Of a stretch of 64,000 bases of DNA, positions 21,847 to 33,308 are shown one piece after another. Source of the DNA: Dryococelus australis (taxonomy: Eukaryota > Arthropoda > Insecta > Phasmatodea > Phasmatidae); assembly GCA_029891345.1 (NCBI GenBank), contig CM057003.1, positions 10,854,209 to 10,918,208 on the forward strand, in the 5' to 3' direction. The position numbers and the translations under genes were made by a program. The notes under the pieces were generated by a model. It saw nothing but the letters and a program-made list of their open reading frames with translations, searched no databases and was not told where the DNA came from. Each line of letters starts with the position of its first letter. The first letter of the stretch is position 1.

Positions 21847-22118
21847 CACTGTAAAAATTTTTTGGTAAACTTCCTAACCGTAATGGAAGTTTTTAACGTA
21901 TACACTGCATGGTAATACTACCACATATCAAGCTGCATATATAGGAATATATAGCATCGCTACTATACAAATTTGGGAACTTCCCTACGCATTTGACTGT
22001 TTCCTGAGCAAATGTAGGAACGCTATAATGAATGTATAGGGGAAAACACTACCATTCCTTCTTTCTCACCGAGCGTATGCACTGGTATTGTAAATTTCCG
22101 AATAATTTCTTAGAGTGT
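21847..22118. mobile_element. Candidate MITE with CACTSTAA ends (family R)
   Basis: Left end CACTGTAAAAATTTTTTGGT; right end reverse-complemented CACTCTAAGAAATTATTCGG; about 70% matched over 30 bases. 272 bp, noncoding. No second copy in the window and no clear target duplication. Confidence 0.5.
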
Positions 22119-22331
22119 GTGTTTTATTTTCGTACATTTTAATAATAGGGACACGTGGTTTCATAAAAAAAAACGCGGATTTCAAACACTCTGAAACGCA
22201 ATTCAGGCCCCGGGTAGAATGTGCTCAACCATCTCAACCATTGCGTTTTATACAGAGCGAGTCGTTAATGTATGCTAACCCAGCATGAGCGGAATCCTTA
22301 GGACAAATAAATAGGGAAACATAAACGATAT

Positions 22332-22475
22332 AGTGCTAAAGGGTTTTCTGAGGGGATCTCCCGTTTGCCCCGCCCCTTCATTCCAGCGCTTCTCCATATC
22401 CACTTCAATCACCCTCATCGGCTCTCAAGACCTCGCTGTTAAGAGCCGCCCGAATCTCTTCACACACCCTACTTT
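22332..22475 (+). mobile_element. SINE family 1, 5'-truncated
   Basis: Starts in the body (TTTTCTGAGGGGATCTCCCG) and keeps CATTCCAGCGCTTCTCC and the tail TCGGCTCTCAAGACCTCGCT through CGCCCGAATCTCTTCAC. The tRNA head is absent. Confidence 0.92.
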
Positions 22476-22547
22476 CAACCTCGCATGGCGCTGTAGCAAC
22501 AGGGGAATTGTCACCCCCAGGTTTCAAGTTACAAGTGTCTGGTAGCC

Positions 22548-22953
22548 TTGGACCTAGCACTTTCAGCTAGAAACTCTCTCCACGGCTCAGTTAGTACAGC
22601 TGCCGAGTTAAAAATACGAAAAAGACTTGGGGACACAAGTGCAGTTCTAACATCGGGCCCATATAAAAATAAGCTCGAAGCGAACAGAGGCGTCGAGGTT
22701 CAGAAAGTGCCGACTGTTAATAAAACGAACGGCAGTCAACCGAGAAAAATACATTTATCAAGAAAAACACCACCGAACGTGAAAAGTGTAAAAGGGAGCG
22801 GAGAGCCCTCTGAATGAATGCATCATTTGCGGAGAAACTCTAAGCGAGGATTGGATTCAGTGTGGCATCTGTAAAGAGTGGGCACATGAAAAGTGCGGGT
22901 TCCTTAAAGAGGATGCAGTGTTTTATACACGCGATGTTTCTAGGCATAATTAA
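22548..22953 (+). pseudogene. Pogo/Jerky-type transposase, C-terminal remnant with zinc finger
   Basis: The first 88 codons (22548-22814) contain SAVLTSGPYKNKLE, the linker typical of the C-terminal tail of pogo/Tigger-like DDE transposases in insects. A TGA then follows because of a 4-base duplication (GAATGAAT at 22811-22818). Shifting frame at 22816 restores a PHD-like zinc finger, CIICGETL then WIQCGICKEWAHEKC, to the TAA at 22951. No DDE core lies upstream; that part is replaced by a SINE fragment. It has no ATG start and is certainly non-functional as it stands. A co-opted host protein tail is less likely given the frame break. Confidence 0.8.
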
Positions 22954-23239
22954 TACTTGTCTACAGTTGCTATCATGTTAAAACTGTGAGGCAAAGTGAC
23001 TGTCCGATATAACCCTCCAACGTTTGGAATGCTAGAATTTGTGTATGATAGTAAATATGCCAAATACACATAGTTCTAAAGAAAATTGATCTAATTTCCT
23101 TATCACATATTATAAAGATTTAAAAGATGATTTCATGCATATGTACGTAAGTGATTTTATGCGGCATTTAACATTCCGAAAAAAGAAAATACGTAGGTGT
23201 CCGGTACTACCTGAACTTCCCCTATACGCAAACATTTGC

Positions 23240-23448
23240 GGATATTAATTTTTTTGCTTTGTGTGCTATTTTTAACACGTACAATTGTAAGAATTACACT
23301 TAATTTTCCGAGTAATTTTACAGGTTCACTTGACCGATCCGGCGTTAACTTTTCATATGGAGGAAGAATATATAAAATATGCAAACAAGTATATTTCAAG
23401 CAGCACTTTCAAAAGTGTTCAGTTCGCAGTGGACCTCCTATAATTCTT
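23240..23448 (+). mobile_element. Family A MITE, degenerate 5'-truncated copy
   Basis: AGTAATTTTACAGGTTCACT, TGACCGATC, GGAGGAAGAATATATAA, CAAGTATATTTCAAGCAG and TTTCAAAAGTGTTCAG follow the family order. The right end is degenerate (CGCAGTGGACCTCCTA). Confidence 0.8.
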
Positions 23449-23579
23449 ATACACTGCACACAACAGGCAACAGAGTCCAATAAGTAAAGTCTTTCACGTG
23501 TCAGAGGCATCACGCGTAGTTTAGACTCCTGGATTTTCCTCAGTCTCATAAACTGCAGCTGCCACTAACATATCAATAG

Positions 23580-23812
23580 AGACCTGAAAAATTCGTGCAT
23601 TCAATTACCCGCAGGCTAGACTCTACAGTCTTGTGTTGATATTAACTGCACATTGGTTGTCTGCTGTCACAGTGGAAGGCGACAATTGGACACCGTTCTC
23701 CAGGAGGTGTCCAACACCGTGTGGACCAATAGCTAAAGTTATATAAGCGCATGTGTTTTGTATCTAGATTGTCCCAAAAAGAATCCGCGAATTCGTCAGG
23801 TGTCTACATATC
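23580..23812. mobile_element. Family H repeat, copy 1
   Basis: Left GAGACCTGAAAAATTCGTGC and right (reverse-complemented) GTAGACACCTGACGAATTCG form degenerate inverted ends. The interior GGCTAGACTCTACAGTC, CAATTGGACACC and AGGAGGTGTCCAAC matches 50556 and 53140. Probably a MITE of about 240 bp; class unknown. Confidence 0.65.
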
Positions 23813-23944
23813 AAACACAAACCAGTTTTTATTTGTTCTGACATATGGAAGTGAGATTTATTGATATTTGCGCAGTTTCAAACAAACATCGATTCGTCAC
23901 CACACCCAACATAATAAATTTGTAATTGACAGATAGCGTTAAGT

Positions 23945-24480
23945 AAGCAACTGTAATAGCCCCCTGCTTATGATCTACCTTACTGTCCGATTTGTGCTCT
24001 TCTGCCGTATGTAAAATTAAAGGCTTTTCACGATAAAGTGAGCACTGTTGAAATTAACCTTATAAAAAAGTAACTGCTCCTACTTACCTATATATTAACG
24101 GGCGCACTGAGTGACATTCGCCCAGTAAAGTTGGTAACGAGAGAGGGGAAGTAGTTCTATATCTTGACGTCGAATAAGAAGTGTTTGTTAACCATTTGTG
24201 ATAACTTCAATGATTCATTTCGCTTTCTGATTTTTAATGCATCGAAGTGTAAAAAATACCAGATTTGTAACATATTTACATTTATAATATTTCCACAGTG
24301 TCACCTGTTCAACACACGAATAAAGTGATGAAGTCCACAGCAATGCTAATTTTACATAAGGCGGAAGAATACACAACGTGCTTGCACGTAGATCTTCAGC
24401 ACGGTTTTCAAAAGTACTAATTTCTCCGTGAGCAGCCTATAATAGTGTTACGGGCCTGATCACTTTATTAGTTTGAAGAT
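23945..24480 (-). mobile_element. Older family A MITE split by a younger one
   Basis: The left piece, CCCTGCTTATGATCTACC through GCCGTATGTAAAATTAA (to 24020), and the right piece, TAGTGTTACGGGCCTGATCA then CTTTATTAG (from 24442), are contiguous in intact A copies read in reverse. Between them lies the complete A copy at 24020-24439. Sequence beyond about 24480 no longer matches. Confidence 0.85.
24020..24439 (+). mobile_element. Family A MITE, complete, nested in another A
   Basis: 420 bp. The left end AAGGCTTTTCACGATAAAGT and right end TTTCTCCGTGAGCAGCCTA are inverted. TA flanks both sides (24018-24019 and 24440-24441). Removing the element and one TA rejoins the interrupted older A copy without a gap, which defines the ends and a TA target duplication. 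Confidence 0.95.
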
Positions 24481-24489
24481 CTGGGCAAA

Positions 24490-25000
24490 TGTGAACATTT
24501 TATGAACCGAAATATATATATTGTTATCCATTGGAGCATTAAAAAAATGTAATGAAATCGAATTAAAAATATTCAGCGCGCATGCACAAATTAAGGAAAT
24601 CGTGTAATTATTACGGCAGTAAGAAACTTAAATACTTTCCCATATTTTCTGCTGATTTTACTGGCAACACACTACCTGGTGTTTACGTTAAGATTTATAC
24701 TGTTGAGGGACCAGCATACCCGGTTCTTGAACTACATTACAGTATCTTTGAAATATACGTTCTTCCACGAAACTGTTACACGTGCACCCGATGTGGTGAT
24801 ATACGAACAGAACACACATTACATACGAGGCCTGTCGAATGCTCTTAAAACATCACTCACGTTGGGACTTCAACATAGCTGAAAACACCGTTTCCGCAGC
24901 GCTGCATCTCGAAATATTCCCGTCGGATACATTCAAAAGCCCTGCTGCGAACCTTACTGCACACTTTCCACCCAATAAAATGAAGTGACCAGAGAACGCC
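24490..25000. other. No gene seen
   Basis: Two overlapping plus-strand frames at 24582-24882 share the same DNA in different frames, and neither resembles a known family. Confidence 0.45.
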
Positions 25001-25004
25001 AATT

Positions 25005-25095
25005 CAGAGCCAGGCGCCCATAGCGGCGATGACGCACTTGATGCGCGTGTCAGCGTCGTCCTTATCGACCCCGCGTTCCTCGGCCTCGACCGCGA
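25005..25095 (+). mobile_element. Family G repeat, copy 3 (core, diverged)
   Basis: CATAGCGGCGATGACGC, GCGCGTGTCAGCGTCGTCCT and TATCGAC align with the family G core. The paired blocks GACGC (25031) and GCGTC (25053) differ from other copies yet still complement each other. Confidence 0.6.
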
Positions 25096-25231
25096 AAAAC
25101 AGCCCCAGCTAGGCGGAAGTGTTCAAGGATAGGGATATTATTATTGATTCCATAAGTGTTTTTATTTTTTTAACTGTGAACTAACTATAAACTGTTTGAG
25201 GGTCATATTTAACGCGTTAAAGTCTTTCTTG

Positions 25232-25460
25232 TACACTCTAAATCTGAATCAGTGGGAATTTCACTGGTTCAATCAGTCAAACGTATCTGACTGATACAAC
25301 AGTCACTTCAGTTAATTTAACTGATGAACCAGTGGGAAAAATGCCATATTTCCTTCACTGATTGATTAAGTGACATTTTCCCACTGATTCGTCAGTCATT
25401 TTTCCCACTGTTTTCTCAGTGGTTTATTTTTTGACTGATGGACCAGTGAAACATCTGAGC
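25232..25460. repeat. Dense CAGTG/CACTG motif cluster (family J)
   Basis: Opens with CACTCTAAATCTGAATCAGT and contains about 15 ACTG or CAGT motifs, many arranged as CACTGATTCGTCAGT, TGACTGATGGACCAGTG and similar short inverted pairs. The shorter relative at 11205 opens the same way. Possibly the interior of a MITE; ends not defined. Confidence 0.6.
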
Positions 25461-25694
25461 TACTTGCTCCGTCTCTAATTATTTTTGACTGAAGTAAAAC
25501 GGCAGGTCATGGGAATGTTGAAAAACGACTTCAAGATCCCTGGGAAAACCACATCTGTGAGCAGGTGAGTGCTATGTCGCTGGAAACTGGTTCTTGGGCA
25601 CCCGACCAGGAAATATAGCAAATGGGGCAGCAAGACTTTTTTTAACGTATCTATGTACACTCAATGACGCTGTTACCTGTACTTCTGGAAATAT

Positions 25695-25935
25695 TTGGGA
25701 TATAAGCTGTTCACGGCCTCTTCACTCTTTCTGACTCAAACCTTTGAATTATCATCCTATGTACAACACGTATGGGTGTTTCCGAAACGAATCGTGTATC
25801 ACAATCGTCTTATATGAACTGCCTTAAAACTATTCTTTCTCTCTGAATTTTGAAATACTTCTATCAAAGTTAATGTGAATTAAAAGCAGTGAGAATAAAG
25901 GTATGTTGGCAATGGCTAGTAAGATATAGTTGTTC
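25695..25935 (-). mobile_element. Family B MITE, partial
   Basis: GCTGTTCACGGCCTCTTCA, ACTCAAACCTTTGAATTATC, TGTATCACAATCGTC and GTATGTTGGCAATGGCTAGT follow the right-hand half of B in reverse. The other half is missing. Confidence 0.75.
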
Positions 25936-25939
25936 TATA

Positions 25940-27255
25940 AAATGTTGTTACGTTGATTTTTGTCATATTATTTGCAAAGGAAACTTTTCTTAAGAACGTA
26001 TTTTGGTTTCCAGGTAGTACCGTTTAAAAAAAAGCATTCGTCGTTACGTTAAAAAATATTTTTTGACTCTGTATCCTGTGTATCTCCTTGGCTTCTCTTC
26101 AAGGCTGTTTACATGTGGCGGGAAGAAACGCTGTGAGAAGTCTGAAAGTAGAACTAAAAGCTGAAAAGCTGAATGTAGCCAGGAACGGTCTATATGTAGA
26201 ATGGCTCCCTATATCGCTCCTACCACCCCCCCCCCCCCCGTATCATCACGCAGTAGTAAGTGCTGCGTGAGATTGTAGCACTCATTTGCAGTCTTTCAAA
26301 CTGTCGTATGGTTCCTATCACCTTAACAAAAAAGCTCCATTCAGCGCTAAGGACAATATGTCGTTAGTCCCTAGCATTTAACTTAACACTCTCCTAGCGC
26401 AACTGCCAAAGTAGGCGGCAATGTTTATGGCAGAACATGAAATTCCTCAGGATCGTTATCAACTTGTGCTATGCATCTATAAATTCTCCTTGAAGAAATA
26501 CGGTGCCCTAATCAAGCTAGCTCATATCTCTGAATGGTATACAAGGAAATCACTGGTTTTTTTTAATGTCTGTCTGACAAACAAACTTACCACGTACTGA
26601 TAGTATGTTGCGGTCATCCAGAACCTATACGCCATGTGTGGGAACCTTCATTTGTCTTATTTCTCCTAATAGAATGTGACTGTATTGTCCCAACGATTCA
26701 AATGACAGGGAAATTTGGTGCACTCTAAACCCTGCCTCTTTCAGTTTCCTAAACCAGTCTCTTGTCCGCAGGGCTGTCTCTTACGTCTTCTCAGTATCTT
26801 TATCGCTCATTTACGCCTTATCACTATGTTTATCACTCATTTATCACGGTGTGCACCTATCGTACGTGCCACATCTCATTTACTGTCCTGAAGACTGTTT
26901 ATCTACTCCGCATGAAGAGCGACAGCAGCAATCTCATACGATGTACAGTATGAGCGCTCATCAATGCGCAACAAATTACCATTTTGCATATCATCCCACG
27001 ATGTGTCTTTTTACAAATTTTCGTATTTACGGAATTATTTTTACAGAGTGTGCAAATTTTCATGGCGATGTGTGCATGTGTTTTTTTTATAGTTATGTTT
27101 ATTCTCGAGTTTTCCGCGAGTTTTTTTACGCAGAGGTGATTCTGGGTCTAACACCAGAAGGTATTTTCATGAATAAAATATTTACAATGCGTAAGTCAGC
27201 GCCCTTTAAAAAAGCACCTTATTTATAATATTGACTATGTTTGACTCTTTTATGA
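25940..27255. other. No gene seen
   Basis: A C-run at 26226-26239 and a 125-codon plus-strand frame at 26851-27228 whose translation shows no family resemblance. Its N-terminal part overlaps another frame. Confidence 0.45.
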
Positions 27256-27257
27256 TA

Positions 27258-27742
27258 TCTACATATCGTATAGCCGCGTGTGTCTGTGTATTCGACTAAG
27301 GATTCTAAACTACTTGATGGATTTTGATGCGGTTTTCACCATCATTTAGAGAATTCTTTCAGGAAGGGTTAAGTAAATAATACATTAGTATTTAATGTAA
27401 GGATAGTAGAGAAATTTAGACGTTATACAGCGCTTACATGGCTTACGCTGACTAACCCATAAGAGATACACCAAATTAATGTACTACAGAAATTTAGATC
27501 TCAAAAAAAGTCTATAAAATTCAGTGACAGTATTTATTTATCTTTTAAGGATGACCCACAGTGACTATTTTTGTCTTTTAAAATTTGATTATAAATAGGG
27601 GTTCACTTACGAAGACTTTGTGAACAACACCGTATTAATCCTATGTTAATTATGTGGAGCATTTAGTGTATACACCTGTTGTAAACCTAAACAACGCCAT
27701 ATTTGTAAATCGCACCCGAGCGAGGCCGGGGCGGGTCTCTAG
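27258..27742 (+). mobile_element. Short non-autonomous Helitron, 485 bp
   Basis: Starts TCTACATATCGTATAGCCGC with the phrase GTGTGTCTGTGTATTCGACT and GATGGATTTTGATGCGGTTT, which I know from insect Helitrons. It ends GGCGGGTCTCTAG, i.e. TC...CTAG, with the potential stem ACCCG/CGGGT 8 bases before the end. It sits between A (27257) and T (27743), the Helitron target. No Rep or helicase coding. Confidence 0.82.
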
Positions 27743-28124
27743 TTGGGAATAAACTTTAAAAAAATTGAATCATGTTTGTCATTCACACTACGATATGTGT
27801 CTATGTAGTTATGAAAGAACTGTTGAAAAATTCCCCTCCCCCCCTCCTCCCCGTTTACTCTTAGCAAACGGTGCATAAAAATATTTTCTATTGAATTTGT
27901 TATACTCTTTAATTGATGACTATAATCGTGGCTGTCGGCAATAAGGCGTTAGCATAGTGTACTTGATGCGGTCTCTGAATAAGCCACGAAAGTGGGTTTT
28001 TGCTGTTTGAGCCATTTAGACTAGTTCGCGTTGCATCAAGATATAAGCAAAACGCATCCCTTCAAATCCTTATGCCTATTTTAATTTTATCTCCAAATAC
28101 AAGAGAGTAGGTTGTAATCGTGTA

Positions 28125-28529
28125 AAGTTTGTTCACGATAAAGGGAGCACTTTTCAAATCAACCTGAGGAAAAAGTCACTGCCTCTACCGGCATATATTT
28201 TAAAGTGCGCACTGAGTGACACGAGCCCAGTAAAGTTGGTAACGATGGATGGAAAGTAGTTCGATATCTTCATGTCGAATAAAAAGTATTAGGTAACCAT
28301 TTGTAATAACTTAAATTATTTCTTTGGCTTTCTGTTGTCTTTTAATGCATCGAAGAGTAAAATTCACCAGATATGTAAAATATTTATTTTTATAATAATT
28401 TTACAGTTTTCATTTGACCGACGCATGAATAAAGTGATGAGGCCCATGGCAATGCTAATTTTACATAAGGCGGAAGAATACACAAAGTGCAGGGCTTTCA
28501 AAAGTGCTCATTTTACCGTGGACAGCCTA
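28125..28529 (+). mobile_element. Family A MITE, near full length
   Basis: Left end GTTTGTTCACGATAAAGGGA, right end ACCGTGGACAGCCTATA. A 15-20 base piece between CACAAAGTGC and AGGGCTTTCA is deleted relative to other copies. Confidence 0.95.
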
Positions 28530-28881
28530 TATAAATTTAACTGCAGTAAAATAGACAATTTTGCCGTTGAGAGTGGGAATATGTAAATGTTAATGACAAT
28601 TTGCGGAATCGAAATGTTGAGGAAAATCTGATACATAAAAAAATACACAAGTTATGATAGCTAAGTCTAAAGCGGTAACGGATAGTTAACAAGTTTTGGC
28701 GAAGAAGTAAAATAAATTTGGTGGCAACTAATGAGTCACGTTAAAAGCTTTGGTAAGAAATGTTTTACCTCAGAAACAAATTATGGCGCCCATTATTGCT
28801 TCAATAAAAAAATTTTAAAGTTATGATAACATTTAAGTTAATGATCTCCAGCGTGGTATGTGAAGCTAACTACGAAATATC

Positions 28882-28941
28882 TGTGTGTGTGTGTGTGTAT
28901 GTGTATGTGTGTGTGTGTGTGTGTGTGGGCGCGCGCGCGCG
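28882..28941. repeat. (TG)n and (GC)n microsatellite
   Basis: About 23 TG units with two TA interruptions, passing directly into seven GC units. Both halves are alternating purine-pyrimidine. Confidence 0.95.
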
Positions 28942-29151
28942 AGTGGCATAGTAAGCTGGGATGTAGTTTATGTGTGTGATCGGTTTTTTTGTTCAAATCT
29001 TAGCCCCTTTTCACCGCACATATTTAGCCTACTGTCTCAAAGTGTGGGCGTTAATAAACAACGGTGAAAACATTCCAAACGAGATTATGCTAATCAGCTT
29101 TCTCCCAACTTAGCGTGCCGTGAAAGGTTCGCTGTCCGGAATTTTATTTTA

Positions 29152-29573
29152 TAGGCTGTTCACAATAAAATGAGCACTTTTGAAAGTCCTGCTAAAGATT
29201 TACTTGTAAGCACGTTTCGTATTCTTCCGTCTTATGTAAGACTATCATTGTCGTGGACTTTATTCATGCGTCGGCCAAGTGAAACTGTGAAATTATTAGA
29301 AAAGTAAATATTTTACAAAACTGCTCGTTTCTACACTAGGATGAACTAAAAAAAAAAAAAAGAGAGCGAAAAAGAAATAATTTAAGTTAAGATAAATGGT
29401 TACCTAATACTTAGTAATCGACGTTAAGATACGGGACTACACTCCCATCCATCGTTACCAACTTAACTGGGCGCATGTCTCTTAGGGCGAGCGTCAAAAT
29501 ATGTGCAGGTAGGAGCAGTGGCTTTTCTGTAAGGTTGATTTCGAAAGGGCGCACTTTATCGTGAACAGCTTTT
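29152..29573 (-). mobile_element. Family A MITE, full length
   Basis: TAGGCTGTTCACAATAAAAT at one end, TTATCGTGAACAGCTTT at the other, full core in reverse. An A-run of 14 at 29348 has been expanded. Confidence 0.95.
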
Positions 29574-29653
29574 ACAGTGTTTGCCCACAGGCACAATATA
29601 AGCTTGAGAGTGGAAATGGCGCAGGTTTGTTCGCTTCGTCGCCACTGCCTGTG

Positions 29654-30083
29654 GTCCATTCACGGGTTTATTCAGCCTTTTTGAATCAAACCTTTGAAAA
29701 ATCTCCCCATGCATGGCGTGTTTAGTTATTTCCAACATATCCCATGTATCACAAGCGTTTTATACTTGTGTCTATAAAAGTAACTTTTTTCCCTGTTAAA
29801 TTGAAATGTTATTCATGTCTTATCTATAAATTATAATGCTTCATTAAAATATTATTTTAATAAAAAGTAGGGAGAAAATATGCATGTTGGTAACGCCTGG
29901 TGAGAAATAATCCTAATACAGAGTACTGTTACACTTAGTGCGGAAGAACGCGGCGCGTTGTCCTCTGGTGTAGTTTCTAGACTTAGTTAAGCTTAGTTTG
30001 TACGAGGCGGAGGAATATCTCCTGGAAGTAGAACTTAATAAGGGCTTCGGAAATGGCTGAATTAACCGCGAATGTGTTATAGT
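29654..30083 (-). mobile_element. Family B MITE, full length
   Basis: GTCCATTCACGGGTTTATTC at one end and GAATTAACCGCGAATGTG at the other. Internal TTGGTAACGCCTGGTGAGAA, GGCGCGTTGTCCTCTGG and GGCGGAGGAATATC match B3 in reverse. It lies only 80 bases from an A copy in the same orientation. Confidence 0.9.
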
Positions 30084-30089
30084 CATCAA

Positions 30090-31520
30090 CGTGCAAGCAT
30101 GCGATGCCTCCAGCGTTCGAGGACAGCGACCGACACGAGGATTCCTGACGCCAGTTGACGCCAGCAGCGAATTATACAGCCATGACGAGCAGATCCTCTG
30201 TTGCGAGTGCGTGACCACGAATTTATGACTTCGGCTCGCATGTCAAAGGTACGCCGTGTTCGCTGAAGCTTTCGCTCTCGAGAAAGTTGTGTCGGTGTTT
30301 TCAATTAGTGATGTGTTTTCATTGAATATGTGATACATGACCTGACACTAACTGGCGAATAATGGTAATTCACGGGAAATAACTACCCAAGACAAGACGA
30401 TGAAAGTGGCTAAAATATATTTTTTATTAATTTAATTTCGCTCTTTAAAAACAGGTCAATTTTATCCATTGTGTCATTATAATATTTCGTTTTTTTTTTT
30501 TCCTTCGATTTATATGCAGCTACAAAAATTGCATACTTCCGTAAATCGGAAACTGTTTTTAAAACACTCAAACAGTTTTTATAAATGCATGATATTTGTT
30601 TAAGATGTGCATGTTGAAGATATTGAAAACTTAAAACAAGCCAGAGAAGCTACGCTTCCACAATGCTACGCGACAAAGGCATCACTAGTAAGTTTTTAAG
30701 AACCTGATTTGTCAGCCATAAGTTTACATTCAGTAATTAAGTATCTCAGTCGCCTACCTACAAGTTTAGCTTAAATGACTTTGCATAGAGGTCACATCGG
30801 GAATTCCACATATAGTTCACGCCAAATAGGCGTGTGATAACCTCTTGAAGGAGCTGATAATTTCTAATGTAAATTATTTAATTTCTGTTAGTCTGTACAT
30901 TTTTTTTTCACAAAACAGTAATTTTTTTTTCTGTATGTGAGCGTGCAAAATTAAATTTTATCTATACTAAAAAAAAAAAAAAAACATACCTTACACGTAA
31001 CTTATGTAAGTTAAACAGGGTACTAGAGGGAAATACAAGATACTGAATTAGTTCTCATTGACTAAGTGATAGAACTGCCGGAAATCACATTTATGCGGTT
31101 CATCGCCAGTGACTGGCGGTAGCTTGAATCATTTTAGAACTCCATCTGCTTTCTCCCATTTATATTCAATATTTCTGTGTTATCTCGTCTTTTAAACTGG
31201 TTTTTGAAGCAATAAATTGTTCCAGTATTACTTAGTTAACAACCTAAAAAAAAATTCTAGGCATTCGCCAGTTTTACTATGTTGCCTATGAAACGGCGAC
31301 AGTTAAGTGCGAAATGTAGTAGACACTATGTCCTACATGTCCCCGTAAAAATATGAAGAGATTGACCGAAATGAAATGCGCTAGAGGACGTGGTTTTACA
31401 GCCGGTAAAAATATATATCTAGATCAAACTCGTTCGCAGTATGAATATGTAGAAGTGTATATTGGTGGTAACTGCAGCAACATAGTGTTACAGATAACCC
31501 CGCGACTGTATAAGTCAAAC
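30090..31520. other. No gene seen; AT-rich
   Basis: Unique-looking AT-rich sequence with several A and T runs; no repeat or domain recognised. Confidence 0.45.
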
Positions 31521-31526
31521 CAGGTA

Positions 31527-31795
31527 TGGGCTGTTCACGGTAAAGTGAGCACATTTTAAGGCCCTTCTAAATATCTTTTCATTCAGTTTCTATCTTCCTG
31601 CCGCTGTTTAATATTAAAATTTCAACGTGACCAATTAACACAGTGTGTACATTTCACCACTCTCGAAATTTAATGCCTGAGGCTGCAATAAAATATTTTT
31701 GTTAGTGGTTGGGAGGGTCTTAAAAAGTGTTAGTGGTTGGGAGGGAGCCTGTTGGGAGGGTCTTAAAAAGTGCTCACTTTACCGTGAATAGCCAA
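31527..31795 (+). mobile_element. Family C MITE, copy 1
   Basis: Ends GGGCTGTTCACGGTAAAGTG and ACTTTACCGTGAATAGCCA are the same inverted repeat as family A, flanked by TA (31525-31526, 31796-31797). The 220-base core differs from A but contains TTTCACCACTCTCGAAATTT, shared with copy 2 at 36803. Confidence 0.93.
31708..31772 (+). repeat. Local duplication inside family C copy
   Basis: A 22-base block starting GTTGGGAGGGTC is present at 31708-31729 and 31751-31772. A 17-base block starting GTTAGTGGTTGG is present at 31701 and 31729. Confidence 0.9.
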
Positions 31796-31799
31796 TACA

Positions 31800-32940
31800 G
31801 AATATCAAGAAGAAAATTTTAAACAATAAACTATATTTTTCAGTAGATAATCTTACTTCTGTACATTTCGTAAATTTTCGAATAAAGGCACTAAACATTT
31901 TAAACGCGACCAACTGTAGAAATACTGAATCAGTAGTGCATTAAACTGAAAGACAACTGAGAAATACCTCAAGCCAAAATACTGTGAGCTGAGGTTAAAT
32001 CAGGGCGATGTTACATCAGTGAACCAGGATAGTATTTTGCTGGTGGTTTTTTTTTGTGCAGGAATCATCAGCATGAATTCGTGATATTCGCTTCAAGTCT
32101 TCAGAACATTTCTCACAGTAAACTTCAAACGAACTTCAATTGGCCATAACATGAAAGTGTAGATTGACACATGTGGTCACACGAGTTTATCTGTAGAATT
32201 ATTTCATATCTGTAATTTTTCGAGAGACCTTCGTTTTAAGCATGTTCCACATTTCCTCGGAATTTTTATATAGAAATTGTGGTATGTAAATATATTGGTT
32301 TACGTTCTATTAAAAGGTTAAAAGTATACATTTATACATTTTTATAAAAGAAAATTTATCTTTATTTTAGGAATAGTTGTCGTACAGTGTTTAGTAAGTC
32401 ATACTTATAATTTACTTAACTTATTATGATTTGTGAGAATTAATTTTTTAAATTTATTATTGCGGTGTTTAAGTAATGTAATCATATTATTTTTATTTAG
32501 TCCCTGGAATTCTAAATGTTGAATTTAGTAAATATTTGATATTGTAGAACATTCTTGACGTTTTCAATCACAGATAAATGAGTAAGTTTTAAGTGTTGCA
32601 CGAACAAATATTTTGCTTATAACTGTACTAATATCAGTATGATTCAGTGTTATTCATCGCGACCAATAAAATGTACTTGGTATTGCAATTGGCAGCAGTT
32701 GTTTACGAAACTACGGAATATAAACTCTACAACAAATTAATTCTCGCACATTTGAGGGACTTCGTTTATTGTCAGCTATTTTTTTTTACCGGGTACATTA
32801 TGGAACATACCATCCACATACTCTCCCTGTTATCGTAATCGCCTTTATTAAAGGTTTAATCAAGATTGTCATGAAAAGTCTACCAGTTCGCTGTGAAAGC
32901 TAGCATCAAGTATGAAACTTGGTGACTAGCGTCCATACAT
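31800..32940. other. No gene seen; very AT-rich
   Basis: No repeat recognised; the short frame at 32647 has no family resemblance. Confidence 0.45.
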
Positions 32941-32942
32941 AT

Positions 32943-33295
32943 ATAGAATGTTCATTGCTAATTGAGCACTTTTGATATCAGCACACACTGGCTGACATAC
33001 GCCTAATAAAAATGGTAACGACGGAGATAATGTAGTTCTACGTGGCAAAGGTGAATTAATAGTGCCAGGTAAACATTTGTGAATACTAAAATCAATTCTT
33101 TTTGCTTTCCGGTTTTTAATGCATATTAGTTTAAGACTGAGCAAATTTGTAAAACGTTTACTATTATTATTGTTCCACAGTTTCACTTTAGTGACGCATA
33201 AATAAAATTATCAAGCCCATGGCAATGTTCATTCTACATTATATGGCTGAAGAATGTACAATTTGTATATAAATATATCTTGGGCAGTTTTTTTT
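32943..33295 (+). mobile_element. Family A MITE, diverged
   Basis: GTTCATTGCTAATTGAGCAC, TAATAAAAATGGTAACGACG, TTAATGCATATTAGTTTAAG, CAGTTTCACTTTAGTGACGC and CCCATGGCAATGTTC follow family order. The right end is lost in a T-run at 33286, next to family D. Confidence 0.88.
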
Positions 33296-33308
33296 TTTTT
33301 TACAAATA

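Noticed and set aside
26851..27228. 125-codon frame as a gene
   Set aside because: No recognisable family, shares DNA with another frame, and no splice or promoter evidence.
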